Source: Micromonospora sp. R77
Lineage (GTDB): Bacteria > Actinomycetota > Actinomycetes > Mycobacteriales > Micromonosporaceae
Direction of reading: 5' to 3'
Length of the DNA: 64,000 bases
Assembly (NCBI RefSeq): GCF_022747945.1
Contig: NZ_JALDST010000001.1
Span: 6,448,001 to 6,512,000 of the forward strand
Numbering within the stretch: the stretch's first letter is position 1; each line of letters starts with the position of its first letter. Of this stretch, positions 25,533 to 34,355 are shown in pieces. Under the pieces are notes generated by a model. The model saw only the letters and a program-made list of their open reading frames with translations, was not told the origin of the DNA and made no database searches. Made by a program: the position numbers and the translations under genes.

Positions 25533-26859
25533 GTCCGGACCGCGCCCCGGTGGGTGCCCTGTTCCGTCGGTTCCGTGACCGGCTCGCCGCCGAGGGCCCG
25601 GAACGCCTCGGCGGCCCCGGACCCCGGGCCACCCACGGTGCCAAGGTGACCGCTACCTCCGGCTTCCGCCAGGAGACGAGCGGCCCGGCCGCCGGGAACG
25701 GCGAGAACGGCACCCGGGTCGCGGGTCCGGGCGACGGAAGTGGCCCGCTGACCGGGTCGGACAACGGCAGCCGGGCCACCGGCACCGGCGCGGGCGTGGC
25801 CCGCACCGACGCGGGAGCTGCGGAGGTACGACTGGCCCACACCCGCCGCGCGACGCGGAGCCGGTCGACCGGCCGCGCCGCAGGGGCGGCCGGGGCGGCC
25901 GGGGTGGCGGCGGCGAGCAGCTCACAGTGCCGCCCGCCGAGTTCACCTCCTACTACGGGCGACCGATCCTCAAGGCCCCGGTGTGGAAGTGGGACATCGC
26001 CGCCTACCTGTTCACCGGTGGCCTGGCGGCCGGGTCGTCGCTGCTGGCGGCGGGCGGGCAGCTCACCGGGCGGCCGGCGCTGCGCCGGTCGGCCGGGTCG
26101 TCTCGCTGGCGGCGGTGAGCGCGAGCGCGTACTTCCTGATCAACGACCTGGGCAAGCCGAGCCGGTTCCACCATGCTGCGGGTGGCGAAGGTGACCTCGC
26201 CGATGTCCGTCGGCACCTGGATCCTGACCACGTTCGGCCCCGGCGCCGGTGTCGCGGCGATCGCCGAGGCCGCGCCGTGGCTGCCCGAGCGCGGGCTGCT
26301 CGGGCTGGGCCGCCAGGTGCTGCCGCCGGTCGGGCACGCCGCCGGGCTGGTCGCCGCGGTCACCGCGCCGGCCCTGGCGACGTACACCGGGGTGCTGCTG
26401 GCGGACACGGCGGTGCCGTCGTGGCACGAGGCGTACCGGAACTGCCGACCATCTTCGCGGGCAGCGCCCTGGCCAGCGGCGCCGGCGTGGGTCTGATCGC
26501 CGCGCCGCCGGCGCAGGCCGGCCCGGCGCGGCGCTTCGCGGTCGCCGGCGCCGCCCTGGAGCTGTGGGGGCGCACCGGGTGGAGAACCGGCTGGGGCTGC
26601 TCAGCGAGCCCTACGCCACCGGCACCGCCGAGCGGCTGCTGCGCGCCGGGCGGGCGCTGACCGCCGCCGGCGTGGCCGGCGCGCTGGTGGGCCGCCGCAG
26701 CCGGCTGCTCTCACGCTCTCCGGCGGCGCGCTGCTGGCCGCCTCGGTCTGCACCCGGTTCGGCATCTTCCACGGGGGTGTCGCCTCGGCGAAGGACCCGA
26801 GGTACACGGTGGTGCCGCGGCGGGAACGCGCCGACCGGCGGGCGGCCGAGCAGGGCTGA
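25529..26859 (+). pseudogene. NrfD/PsrC-type membrane subunit of formate dehydrogenase, about six frameshifts
   Basis: The conserved pieces lie in successive frames: PPAEFTSYYGRPILKAPVWK and WDIAAYLFTGGLAAGSSLLA; VVSLAAVSASAYFLINDLGK; MLRVAKVTSPMSVGTWILTT; ELPTIFAGSALASGAGVGLI; VENRLGLLSEPYATGTAERL; and GGALLAASVCTRFGIFHGGV...TVVPRRERADRR at the end. These are hallmarks of the NrfD quinone-linked membrane subunit. Indels fall near 25.9 kb, 26096, 26171, 26442, 26571 and 26713. The first 130 residues are a Gly/Thr-rich, low-complexity extension. It would pass electrons from the Fe-S subunit to quinones. Start GTG overlaps the fdhB stop. The pieces themselves show no stop codons, which favours sequence error. 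Confidence 0.8.
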
Positions 26860-26904
26860 CACCTCGCCGCGCGGGCCGGTGTCCGCTGTGGTTGACTGCT
26901 GCGT

Positions 26905-26997
26905 GGAGGCGTTCAGGCGGCTGGTGCCCCTCCCGGTCTTCAAAACCGGTGTGGTCCGGGACCCGGGCCAGGCGGGTTCGATTCCCGTCCGTCTCCG
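26905..26997 (+). tRNA. selC: Selenocysteine tRNA (UCA anticodon)
   Basis: GGAGGCG (26905-26911) pairs with CGTCTCC near the 3' end with one G-U. The anticodon arm is CCGGT (26933-26937)/ACCGG (26945-26949) with loop CTTCAAA; anticodon TCA is 26940-26942 and would read UGA. The variable arm is long (GGTCCGG/CCGGGCC), the T arm reads GCGGG-TTCGATT-CCCGT. Length, long variable arm and UCA anticodon identify tRNA-Sec. CCA is not encoded (TCCA follows the discriminator G). It sits between the fdh and sel genes. Confidence 0.95.
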
Positions 26998-27021
26998 TCC
27001 ACGCGTACGCAGAGATGAGGC

Positions 27022-28315
27022 ATGCCCGACGGCACGGCCGACCCACGGCGGCGCGTGCCGCGCACCGACGGCGCTGCTCGCCGACCCGGCGCTCGCCGCC
27101 GCCGCCGGCACGCTCGGCCGCGACCGGGTCAAGGCCGCCATCGGCCGCGCGCAGGAGCGGGCCCGCCGCGGTGAGATCACCCCCGACGAGGTACGCGACG
27201 CGGCGCTGGCGACGCTGCCCAGGCCGACCCGCGGACGTGCTCAACGCCACCGGCGTCGTGCTGCACACCAACCTCGGTCGGGCCCCGTTGTCGACCGGCG
27301 CCGTCGCGGCGCTGGTCGCCGCCGCCGGACACCGACGTGGAGCTGGACCTGCGGACCGGCCGGCGGGCCCGGCGCGGCCAGGGATGCCCTCGCCGCGCTC
27401 GCCGCCGCCGTACCCGACGCGCCGGCCGTGCACGTGGTGAACAACGGCGCCGCCGCGCTGGTGCTCGCCGCCACCGCCCTCGCCGCCGACGCCGAGATCG
27501 TGGTCAGCCGCGGCGAGCTGGTCGAGATCGGCGACGAGTTCCGCCTGCCCGACCTGCTGGCCAGCACCGGGGCCCGGCTGCGCGAGGTGGGCACCACCAA
27601 CCGCACCACCCTGGCCGACTACGCCGCGGCGGTCGGCCCGCGTACCGGTTTCGTGCTGAAGGTGCACCCGTCGAACTTCCTGGTCACCGGCTTCACCTCC
27701 GCCGTGCCGGTCCGCGAGCTCGCCACCCTCGGTGCCGGTGGTGGCCGACATCGGGGTCCGGGCGCTGCCCCCGACTCGCTGCTGCCCGCCGAGGCCGGAC
27801 GCCGCCACCGACCCTGCAGGCCGGCGCGGCCCTGGTCACCGCCAGCGGCGACAAGCTGCTCGGCGGCCCGCAGGCCGGCCTGCTGTTGGGCACCGCCGAG
27901 CTGGTCGACCGGCTGCGCGGCATCCTGGCGCGGGCCCTGCGGGTCGACAAGGCTCACCCTGGCCGCGCTTGCCGCCACCCTGCACGGGCCGACCACCCCC
28001 ACCCGGTCCGCGCTGCACGCCGACCCGGCCGCGCTGCGGGAACGCGCCGAGCGCCTGCGCGACCGGCTCGGCGAGGACGGCCGCAAGGCCGAGGTGGTGC
28101 CCTGCGCGTCGGTGGTCGGCGGTGGCGGCGCACCCGGCGTCGACCTCGACTCGTGGGCGTTGAGCCTCCCCGAGCGCTACGCGGAACCGTTGCGCACCGG
28201 TGAGCCGCCGGTCCTCGGTCGGGTGCTGCACGGGCGGCTCCTGCTCGACCTGCGCTGCGTACCGGCCGACGCGGATCCGGTGCTGCTGGCGGCGATCATG
28301 CGGGTGGGTGAGTAA
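27022..28315 (+). pseudogene. selA: L-seryl-tRNA(Sec) selenium transferase, about nine frameshifts
   Basis: PLP enzyme that converts Ser-tRNA(Sec) to Sec-tRNA(Sec) with selenophosphate. Conserved pieces appear in turn: [80 protein letters not shown] with [35 protein letters not shown], holding the PLP lysine; and [20 protein letters not shown] to the end. Most breaks look like single-base insertions near 27070, 27230, 27330, 27378, 27731, 27794, 27813 and 27951, plus one deletion near 27770. All catalytic segments are intact. It lies 25 bp after tRNA-Sec, and selB starts 3 nt after its TAA. The start ATG is tentative. Confidence 0.85.
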
Positions 28316-28318
28316 CCG

Positions 28319-30077
28319 GTGTGGGTCGTCGCCACCGCCGGGCACGTCGACCACGGCAAGTCGACGCTGGTGCGGGCGCTCACCGGGATGGAGCCGGACC
28401 GGTGGGCGGAGGAACGCCGCCGGGGCATGACCATCGACCTCGGCTTCGCCTGGACCACGCTCCCGTCGGGCGGCACCATCGCCTTCGTCGACGTGCCCGG
28501 CCACGAGCGCTTCGTGCCGAACATGCTCGCCGGTGTCGGCCCGGTGCCGGCCGCGATGGTCGTCGTCGCCGCCGACGAGGGCTGGATGCCGCAGTCGGGC
28601 GAGCACCTCGCCGCGCTGCACGCGCTCGGGGTGTCGTACGGCCTGCTGGTGGTCACCCGCGCGGACCTGGCCGATCCCGGGCCGGCGCTGGCGCAGGCCT
28701 GGCCGAGACTCGCCGCCACCTCCCTCGGCGCGGTCGAGGCGGTGGCGGTGAGCAGGGCGACCGGTGCCGGCCTGCCGCAGCTGCGGGACGCCCTGGACCG
28801 CCTGGTGGCTCGGCTGCCCGACCCGGCGCACGACGTCCCGGTCCGGCTCTGGGTGGACCGCTCGTTCACCATCCGGGGCAGCGGCACGGTCGTCACCGGC
28901 ACCCTCGGCGGCGGCCGGCTGGCCGTCGGCGACCAGTTGGAGCTGGCCGACACCGGCGAACCGGTCCGGGTCCGGGGCCTGCACTCCCTGGGCACCGCCC
29001 ACCAGCGGGTGGACGCGGTGGCCCGGGTGGCGGTGAACCTGCGCGGGGTGTCCCGCGACCGGGTGGCCCGCGGCGACGCCCTGCTCACCCCGGGCCGGTT
29101 CCGGCGGACCGACCTGCTCGACGTGCGCCTCGCCGGTGACCCGGCGGCGGACCTGCCGGCCACCCTCACCCTGCACGTCGGCTCGGCCGCCGTGCCGGCC
29201 AGGTCCGGCCGCTCGGCCCGGACACCGTCCGGCTGCGCCTGGCCCGGCCGCTGCCGCTGCTCGTCGGCGACCAGGCGCTGCGCGACCCGGGACGCCACCA
29301 CGTGGCCGGTGGGGTCACCGTGCTCGACGTGGACCCGCCGCCGCTGTCCCGCCGGGCGCTGGCCGCCGCCCGGGCCACCGTCCTGGCCGGGCTGGACGGC
29401 CGACCGGACCTGCCCGGCGAGCTGCGCCGTCGTCGCCTGGCCCGGGCCGGCGAGCTGACCCGGATGGGCGTGCCGGTCACCGTCGCGCCCGTCGCCGGTG
29501 ACTGGCTGGCCGACCCCGACCACTGGCGGGACCTCCGCGTCCGGCTCACCACGGAGGTCACCCGGTACGCCGGCGAGCATCCCCTGGAGCCCGGCATGCC
29601 GGTCGACGTGCTGCGCCAGCGCCTCGACCTGCCCGACCGGGCGCTGGTGGAGGCGCTGGTCCGGACACCACTGCGGGTCCGCGCCGGCCGGGTCACCGCG
29701 ACCACCGTCGACGCGCTCCCGGACCCGGTCGCCCGCGCCGTCGACCGGGTCCGCGCCGAGTACGGCGACCGGCCGTTCCAGGCCCCCGAGACGCACCGCC
29801 TCGCCGACCTGGGGCTGGGGCCCGGGAGATCGGCGCGGCCGTCCAGGCCGGGGCGCTGCTGCGGCTGGCGGAGAACGTGGTGCTGCTGCCCGGCGCGGTC
29901 GACGACGCCGTCAGGGTCCTGGCCCGCCTGCCGCAGCCGTTCACGCTCAGCGCCGCCCGGCAGGCCCTGGACACCACCCGCCGGGTGGCGGTGCCGCTGC
30001 TGGAGCTGCTGGACCGGCGCGGCGCGACCCGCCGGCTGCCCGACGACGCCCGCGAAGTGGTGGCCCCGCCGGCCTGA
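28319..30077 (+). pseudogene. selB: Selenocysteine-specific elongation factor, two frameshifts
   Basis: GTPase that delivers Sec-tRNA to UGA codons next to a SECIS. The N-terminal EF-Tu-like domain has GHVDHGKST (P loop, residues 9-17), MTIDLGFAWT (switch I), DVPGHERF (G3) and TRADL (G4 variant). LWVDRSFTIRGSGTVVTGTL starts domain II. The C-terminal part holds winged-helix domains that bind SECIS RNA (GMPVDVLRQRLDLPDRALVE ... FTLSAARQALDTTRRVAVPL). A base is missing near 29202 (restoring VPARVRPLGPDTVRLRLARP) and near 29822 (LGPREIGAAVQAGALLRLAE). Repaired length is about 586 residues, normal for actinobacterial SelB. With fdhA's SECIS and selC it forms a self-contained decoding set, except that selD is not in the window. 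Confidence 0.88.
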
Positions 30078-30105
30078 ACCGGCCCGGGCGGCCCGCCCGG
30101 TCGCC

Positions 30106-30111
30106 TACCGT
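30106..30111 (+). promoter_or_regulatory. -10 box of a leaderless promoter
   Basis: TACCGT ends 6 nt before ATG 30118; no ribosome site is visible. Confidence 0.6.
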
Positions 30112-30117
30112 GACGCC

Positions 30118-30315
30118 ATGGACCCCTCCGCGGTGTGGCGGGACGCCCAGCACCGGTGGCGGATCGAGGCGTACCGGGCACCGGACCTGCGGTTCGCCGT
30201 CTTCGCCACGAACGGGACCACGGAGTCGGCCCCGCTGTGGCTGTTCGGGATGGCGGCGCTGGCCCGGTGGTTGATGACCCACGCCATCTCCCTGGACGAC
30301 CTGGAGACCGACTGA
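30118..30315 (+). CDS. Small hypothetical protein (65 aa)
   Basis: 65 residues, MDPSAVWRDAQHRWRIEAYR to DDLETD, with a central amphipathic-to-hydrophobic stretch (LWLFGMAALARWLMTHAISL). No known family is recognised. The leaderless -10 box at 30106 and GC-rich third positions support it as a gene. It begins 40 bp after selB and is probably unrelated to selenium metabolism. Confidence 0.6.
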   Translation: MDPSAVWRDAQHRWRIEAYRAPDLRFAVFATNGTTESAPLWLFGMAALARWLMTHAISLDDLETD

Positions 30316-30381
30316 CCCGGACGGGGGAATTCCACCCCGAACGCCGCTGCTCGCCGCGTCCCGCTCCGTACCGTGCGGGAC

Positions 30382-30570
30382 GTGAAGGACCAGGGATTGC
30401 GGAAGTTCGTCGCGGTGCTGGCCGGCCTGGCGGTGATCTATTTCGGCGTCACCGGCCACCGCGGCAGCGAGAACGGTCGAGGGCTGTCCGGTGGCGTGGT
30501 GCTGCTCGCCGTCCTCGCCGGGCTGCTGGTGTGGAACCTGACCAAGCCGGGGGACAAGCCGGTCAAGTGA
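30382..30570 (+). CDS. Small single-span membrane protein (62 aa)
   Basis: VKDQGLRKFVAVLAGLAVIYFGVTG, then a Gly/Asn loop and GVVLLAVLAGLLVWNLTKPG: two hydrophobic segments with a basic tail (KPGDKPVK). Starting at GTG 30382 places a TACCGT -10 box (30369-30374) 7 nt upstream; a GTG 9 nt earlier is possible. No known function. It ends 3 bp before the convergent glycosylase gene. Confidence 0.6.
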   Translation: MKDQGLRKFVAVLAGLAVIYFGVTGHRGSENGRGLSGGVVLLAVLAGLLVWNLTKPGDKPVK

Positions 30571-30573
30571 GCC

Positions 30574-31227
30574 TCAGCGGGCCGCCGCCGTGCGGCTCAC
30601 CTCGCCGGCGGACTCCTCACCGAGGGCCACCCGCACCAGGGCGGAGGCGAGCCGCCCGAAGTCGGCCTCGCCGACCAGCCCGGCCAGCCCGCGCGGGTTC
30701 GCCGGCAACCCGAGCCGCTTCGCCCCGGCCAGGGCCCGCCGGTCGGCGTACGGGCGCACGTCGGTCCAGACCGTCTGCGCCTCCCGCAGGAAGATGTCCG
30801 CCCCGGTGGGTCCGATGCCGGGGAACTCCGTCAGCAGCCGGCGCAGCGTCGGCAACTCCCCGTCGGCCGCCCGGTGCAGCCGGCGCAGGTCGCCGTGCCA
30901 GCGGTCCAGGCAGAGCCGTGCGCCGGTGCCCAGCATGGTCGAGGTGCGCTCGTCGTAGCGGCGGTAGTGCCCCCGGCCGAGCGCGTCGACCCGGGCCTGC
31001 CAGCTCGCCGCCTCCATGGCCTGGGGGGTGCGGTAGCCGGCGGCGAAGAGCTCCCGCGCGGCGGCCAGCGCCACCCCGGCCCGGATCCGGGTGCTCAGCA
31101 GCGTGGTCAGCACCAGCAGCTGGTACAGCGGCCCCGGCCGGTCGGTCAGCCGGATCCCGGCCTCCTCGGCGTACGTGCGTCCCTGCCGGTCCAGCAGCGC
31201 CCGGGCAACCCGGTGTTCGTCCCGCAT
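30574..31227 (-). CDS. HhH-GPD family base-excision repair protein (endonuclease III-like)
   Basis: 217 residues. The helix-hairpin-helix reads LLTEFPGIGPTGADIFLRE, followed by VWTDVRPYADRRALAGAKRL with the catalytic-type aspartate of the GPD motif. The lysine that gives bifunctional EndoIII enzymes lyase activity (in the GRKTAN position) is Thr here, so a monofunctional glycosylase is expected if it is active. The C-terminal [4Fe-4S] cysteines of EndoIII are absent. The chosen ATG is where similarity begins; an upstream in-frame start would add 18 residues. Acts on damaged or mismatched bases in DNA; substrate unknown. Confidence 0.8.
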   Translation of the reverse strand: MRDEHRVARALLDRQGRTYAEEAGIRLTDRPGPLYQLLVLTTLLSTRIRAGVALAAARELFAAGYRTPQAMEAASWQARVDALGRGHYRRYDERTSTMLGTGARLCLDRWHGDLRRLHRAADGELPTLRRLLTEFPGIGPTGADIFLREAQTVWTDVRPYADRRALAGAKRLGLPANPRGLAGLVGEADFGRLASALVRVALGEESAGEVSRTAAAR

Positions 31228-31346
31228 CCTCGCGAGGTACCCGTTCGGGGCGGGGACAGACGTCCGGACGGCATGCGCCACCCGGCGGCGGGTAAGCCGG
31301 GGCGTGCGCGGCCGACGTCGCGTGCGCCCACCGGAGGGAGAGACCA

Positions 31347-31553
31347 GTGGTCAATCCGCAGCAGGAGGAGTTCCGGCGCAACAACAAGGGCGCCACCAGC
31401 CAGGACAGCAAGGGGCCCCAGCCGGCGGGATTCCCGCGCAACCGGGGCACCTCGAGGGGCGACGAGGGTCGCCCGGTCCCCAGGGGACAGGTGTCGCCGT
31501 ACGGCCCGGCCGGTGAGCCGGTGGCCGACGACGAGAGCGGCCACCGGGGCTAG
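31347..31553 (+). CDS. Small hydrophilic, probably disordered protein (68 aa)
   Basis: VNPQQEEFRRNNKGATSQDSKGPQPAGFPR and so on: 68 residues rich in Gly, Arg, Pro, Asp and Ser with no hydrophobic core. GTG 31347 has an excellent GGAGGGAG ribosome site, which argues that it is expressed. It resembles the small stress-linked hydrophilic proteins common near universal stress genes in actinomycetes. Function unknown. Its end overlaps the convergent membrane-protein gene by 4 bp. Confidence 0.6.
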   Translation: MVNPQQEEFRRNNKGATSQDSKGPQPAGFPRNRGTSRGDEGRPVPRGQVSPYGPAGEPVADDESGHRG

Positions 31554-32026
31554 CCGCCCCGGCGGGCGGGCGGTCGCAGCCGGTTCCAGGTGGCTGCGGC
31601 CGCCATCCCGTACGCCAGGTGCGGCACGATGTCGGCCACCCAGCCGGCCCGCCCCCAGCGTCGGGGGTCGGTCACGCCCAGCGCCGTCATCGACCCGTCC
31701 GACACGGCCATCACTCCACCGCCGAGCAGCCCCACCGCCACCGGCACCGGCAGCCGCCGACGCGCGGCGAGCAGTCCGAACGCGGCACCGGCGGCGATGC
31801 CCATCCCGTACCCGAGCAGCGGCCCGAGGCCCGAGCGGCGGTTGGCCGCCCGGTCCTCGGGCCCGAGGTCGACGTGCGCCGCCCCGGCCAGCCGCCGGGC
31901 GGTCTCCTCCGGTGTGCTGCTGGCGGGGCGTGCCCGGACCGTCATGTCCAGGTAGCTGACCACGTTCAGCGCGGCGCTGCCCACCGCGCCGGCGATCGCG
32001 CCGTCGACCAGCTCCGTGCGGCTCAC
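31550..32026 (-). CDS. Membrane protein of unknown function (158 aa)
   Basis: VDGAIAGAVGSAALNVVSYL at the start, LLGYGMGIAAGAAFGLLAAR and VAVGLLGGGVMAVSDGSMTA, then GWVADIVPHLAYGMAAAATW: four likely membrane segments with small residues and Gly patches. Looks like an actinobacterial DUF6789/YwiC-like integral membrane protein, but I do not recognise the family firmly. Start GTG overlaps the stop of the 69-residue gene upstream, so the two are coupled. Confidence 0.7.
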   Translation of the reverse strand: MSRTELVDGAIAGAVGSAALNVVSYLDMTVRARPASSTPEETARRLAGAAHVDLGPEDRAANRRSGLGPLLGYGMGIAAGAAFGLLAARRRLPVPVAVGLLGGGVMAVSDGSMTALGVTDPRRWGRAGWVADIVPHLAYGMAAAATWNRLRPPARRGG

Positions 32027-32232
32027 TTCGGGTCGCCCGGCTCGCGCTCGCCCTTCGGGCCGTACGTCCGTTCGCCCCGCACCACGCCGCGCTGTCCCCG
32101 GTCGTCCTGCAGGATCCGGTTGGCGACCTGGTTGGCCTCCTGGTCCGCCGCGCGTCCGGACTGCTCGATCACGTCGCGCAGTCGGGCCCGCTCCTTGTCG
32201 TACGCGTTGCTCCCCGGCCGTGGTCCTGGCAT
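32023..32232 (-). CDS. Small charged hypothetical protein (69 aa)
   Basis: MPGPRPGSNAYDKERARLRD then IEQSGRAADQEANQVANRIL and a basic/Gly tail. One long amphipathic helix, strongly charged, no membrane segment. Related sequences occur as short uncharacterised actinobacterial proteins. GGAGG lies upstream of the ATG on the minus strand. Coupled to the membrane protein that follows. Confidence 0.65.
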   Translation of the reverse strand: MPGPRPGSNAYDKERARLRDVIEQSGRAADQEANQVANRILQDDRGQRGVVRGERTYGPKGEREPGDPK

Positions 32233-32269
32233 CGCCGCCTCCTCCGGTCGCTGTCGGTGTCCGCGTCGT

Positions 32270-33148
32270 CTACCCGCCCCCGTCGGCGCCAACCGTGCGG
32301 ACCACCGCTACCGGGGAGTCGGCGTGGTGCAGCACGCCCTGGCTGACCGAGCCCAGCAGCAGGCCGCTCAGCTCCTGCCGGCCCTGACTGCCGACCACCA
32401 CGAGCTGCGCGGTCCGGGACGCCTCGGTGAGCACCGCGACGGGCCGGCCGTGCCGGACCTCCCGGGTGACCGGCACCTGCGGATGGCGGTCGGCCAGCCC
32501 GGCCAGGGACTCGGTGAGCAACCGGTCCTCCTCGCCGCGCAGTTGGCCCTCCTCGTAGACCAGGGGCTGCATGTCGCCGGGGCCGGCGGAGACGGGGTGG
32601 GTGTAGGCGTGCACCGCGTGCAGCCGGGTGCCGCGCAGCGCCGCCTCCTCGGCGGCGAACTCCACCGCCGCGCGGGACAGCGCCGAGCCGTCCACGCCGA
32701 CCACGACCGGCCCGGCCGTCCGTTCGGCGCCGCGCGCCACCAGCACCGGGCAGTCCGCGTACGCGGCCACCTGGATCGCCACCGACCCGATCACCAGCGC
32801 GGCGAACCCGCCCAGACCCCGGTCACCGAGCACGACCATGGACGCGGTGGGGGTCTCGCCGAGCAGCGCCGCGGCGGCCTCCCCGTCGATGATCTCCCCG
32901 GTGACCCGCAGTCCCGGTGCGGCCGCCTCCGCCTCGGCGACGGCTGCGGCGACCACCTCCTGCGCCTGGTGCCGCAGCCCGGTGTCGACGGGGCCGCCCA
33001 CCGGCACCCGCAGCAGCGGCCAGATGAACCCGTGCACGACCCGCAGCGGCCGGTTGCGCCGCGCGGCCTCACCCGCCGCCAGGCGCACGGCCCGCCGGGC
33101 CGGTTCGGAGCCGTCCACGCCGACCACCACCGCCGCGCCGTTGCTCAC
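32270..33148 (-). CDS. Tandem-domain universal stress protein
   Basis: 292 residues with two Usp domains. Domain 1 begins AAVVVGVDGSEPARRAVRLA and has the ATP-binding end VVLGDRGLGGFAALVIGSVA. Domain 2 begins PVVVGVDGSALSRAAVEFAA and ends VVVGSQGRQELSGLLLGSVS. Both keep the G-x2-G-x9-G-S/T nucleotide loop, so ATP binding is likely. Tandem Usp proteins support dormancy and redox or starvation responses in actinobacteria. GTG has AGGAGG about 8 nt upstream. Divergent from the methyltransferase at 33279. Confidence 0.92.
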   Translation of the reverse strand: MSNGAAVVVGVDGSEPARRAVRLAAGEAARRNRPLRVVHGFIWPLLRVPVGGPVDTGLRHQAQEVVAAAVAEAEAAAPGLRVTGEIIDGEAAAALLGETPTASMVVLGDRGLGGFAALVIGSVAIQVAAYADCPVLVARGAERTAGPVVVGVDGSALSRAAVEFAAEEAALRGTRLHAVHAYTHPVSAGPGDMQPLVYEEGQLRGEEDRLLTESLAGLADRHPQVPVTREVRHGRPVAVLTEASRTAQLVVVGSQGRQELSGLLLGSVSQGVLHHADSPVAVVRTVGADGGG

Positions 33149-33278
33149 TGCCCGCACCTCCTGGCCGTCGGACGTCCGCGGCCAGTATCGCGGCCGGTGG
33201 AGTGTCAGCGGGCCGATACCGCGGGAGCCGGGCCGTGGATACGCTGTCGGCCGTCGCCCGAGCGAGGGAGAGCCGTCG

Positions 33279-34025
33279 ATGTCCGAGCCCGACCGGCCGA
33301 GCACCGCCCGCATGATCGACTTCTGGCTCGGCGGGGAGCACCACTTCCCGGTTGACGTGGCCGCCGCCCGGGCCTTCGAGCAGGCGTACGGGCCGTGTGC
33401 GGCGATCTTCCGGTCCCTGCGGGACTTCCTGGGCCGGGCGGTCCGGGCGATCACCGACGCCGGGGTGGACGGGTTCCTCGTCTTCGGCGCGGGCGTGCCC
33501 ACCCGGGGCAACGTGCACGAGGTGGCCCCGGAGGCGACGGTGCTCTACACCGACGTCGACCCGGTGGCGATCCGCCTCGGCCAGCGCATCCTGGCCGGCA
33601 GCGACCGCGTCGGGTACGGCTTCGGCGACGCCACCGACATCGGCACCATCGACCCGGCGCAGCTGCACCGCTACGTGCCGGGGTGGGGGAGGCGGCCGGT
33701 CGGGGTGGTCTTCCTCGGGCTGGCCGCGTTCCTGGACGACGACACCCTGGCCCGTACCCTCGACGAGCTCTACGCCGCAGCCGCGCCCGGCAGCTTCCTC
33801 GCGGTGGACTTCGACGGCGAGGAGCTGGCGGCGTACCCCGAGGCCCTGGCGATGATGGGGCCGTCGTTCCGGATGCGCCCAGCGGCGGCGTTCGGGCCGC
33901 TGCTGGGCCGCTGGACCCCCACCGCCGACGGGGTGGTGCCGGTGGCGCGGTGGCGGCCGTCCGGCACCCCGGACCCGGTGCCCGACGCCTTCTACGGCGC
34001 GCTGGCCACCCGGGCCGCGGACTGA
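33279..34025 (+). CDS. SAM-dependent methyltransferase, DUF574 type
   Basis: 248 residues. STARMIDFWLGGEHHFPVD is the recognisable N-terminal signature of this actinomycete family (normally ...ARVYDYLLGGKDNF). VDGFLVFGAGVPTRGNVHEV is the SAM-binding loop, TVLYTDVDPVAIRLGQ the acidic strand, and VVFLGLAAFL follows. These proteins are abundant near regulators and transporters in actinomycetes; substrate unknown. ATG has GAGGGAGAG. The usual D-x-G-S/C-G-x-P loop is FGAGVP, a small departure. Confidence 0.85.
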   Translation: MSEPDRPSTARMIDFWLGGEHHFPVDVAAARAFEQAYGPCAAIFRSLRDFLGRAVRAITDAGVDGFLVFGAGVPTRGNVHEVAPEATVLYTDVDPVAIRLGQRILAGSDRVGYGFGDATDIGTIDPAQLHRYVPGWGRRPVGVVFLGLAAFLDDDTLARTLDELYAAAAPGSFLAVDFDGEELAAYPEALAMMGPSFRMRPAAAFGPLLGRWTPTADGVVPVARWRPSGTPDPVPDAFYGALATRAAD

Positions 34026-34028
34026 GTC

Positions 34029-34151
34029 TCCGTCCTCCCGCCGGCCGTGCCCACGGTGCGGACCGAGCGTCCGTCTTCCCGCCGACCGTGCCCGTGGTGC
34101 GGACCGAGCGTCCGTCTTCCCGCCGACCGTGCCCGTGGTGCGGACCGAGCG
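34029..34151 (+). repeat. Three tandem 41-bp repeats
   Basis: Copies at 34029-34069, 34070-34110 and 34111-34151; copies 2 and 3 are identical and copy 1 differs at about four bases. Each contains CGGAC-CGAGC-GTCCG, a 5-bp hairpin. The array lies directly after the methyltransferase stop. From there to the phosphatase promoter (34311) there is no gene that I can support. Confidence 0.9.
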
Positions 34152-34310
34152 TCCGTCGCCCCCCGGTCGTGGCGGTGCTGCGTGCCGTGCCGCTGACGCC
34201 GGGGCCGGTGCTCGCCCGCCGGTGCCGCTCCGCGCCTGTGCGGATGGCTGAGCCGCCGCGCCCGGTCCGGAAGGGCCGAGCCGGGCGTCCGCACGGTCCG
34301 CCGCCGTCCG

Positions 34311-34332
34311 TATGATGCTTGCTCCCAAGCAA
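34311..34332 (+). promoter_or_regulatory. Promoter (-10 TATGAT) with palindromic operator
   Basis: TATGAT (34311-34316) is a near-consensus -10 box. TTGCT (34319-34323) and AGCAA (34328-34332) form a 14-bp palindrome right at the expected start of transcription, the size and placement of a MarR-type operator. A MarR gene is second in this operon, so autoregulation is plausible. Confidence 0.55.
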
Positions 34333-34355
34333 TAATCGCCTCGGAGGATGCACCC

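Noticed and set aside
34029..34151. CRISPR array
   Set aside because: The repeats abut without unique spacers, there are only three, and no cas genes are present.
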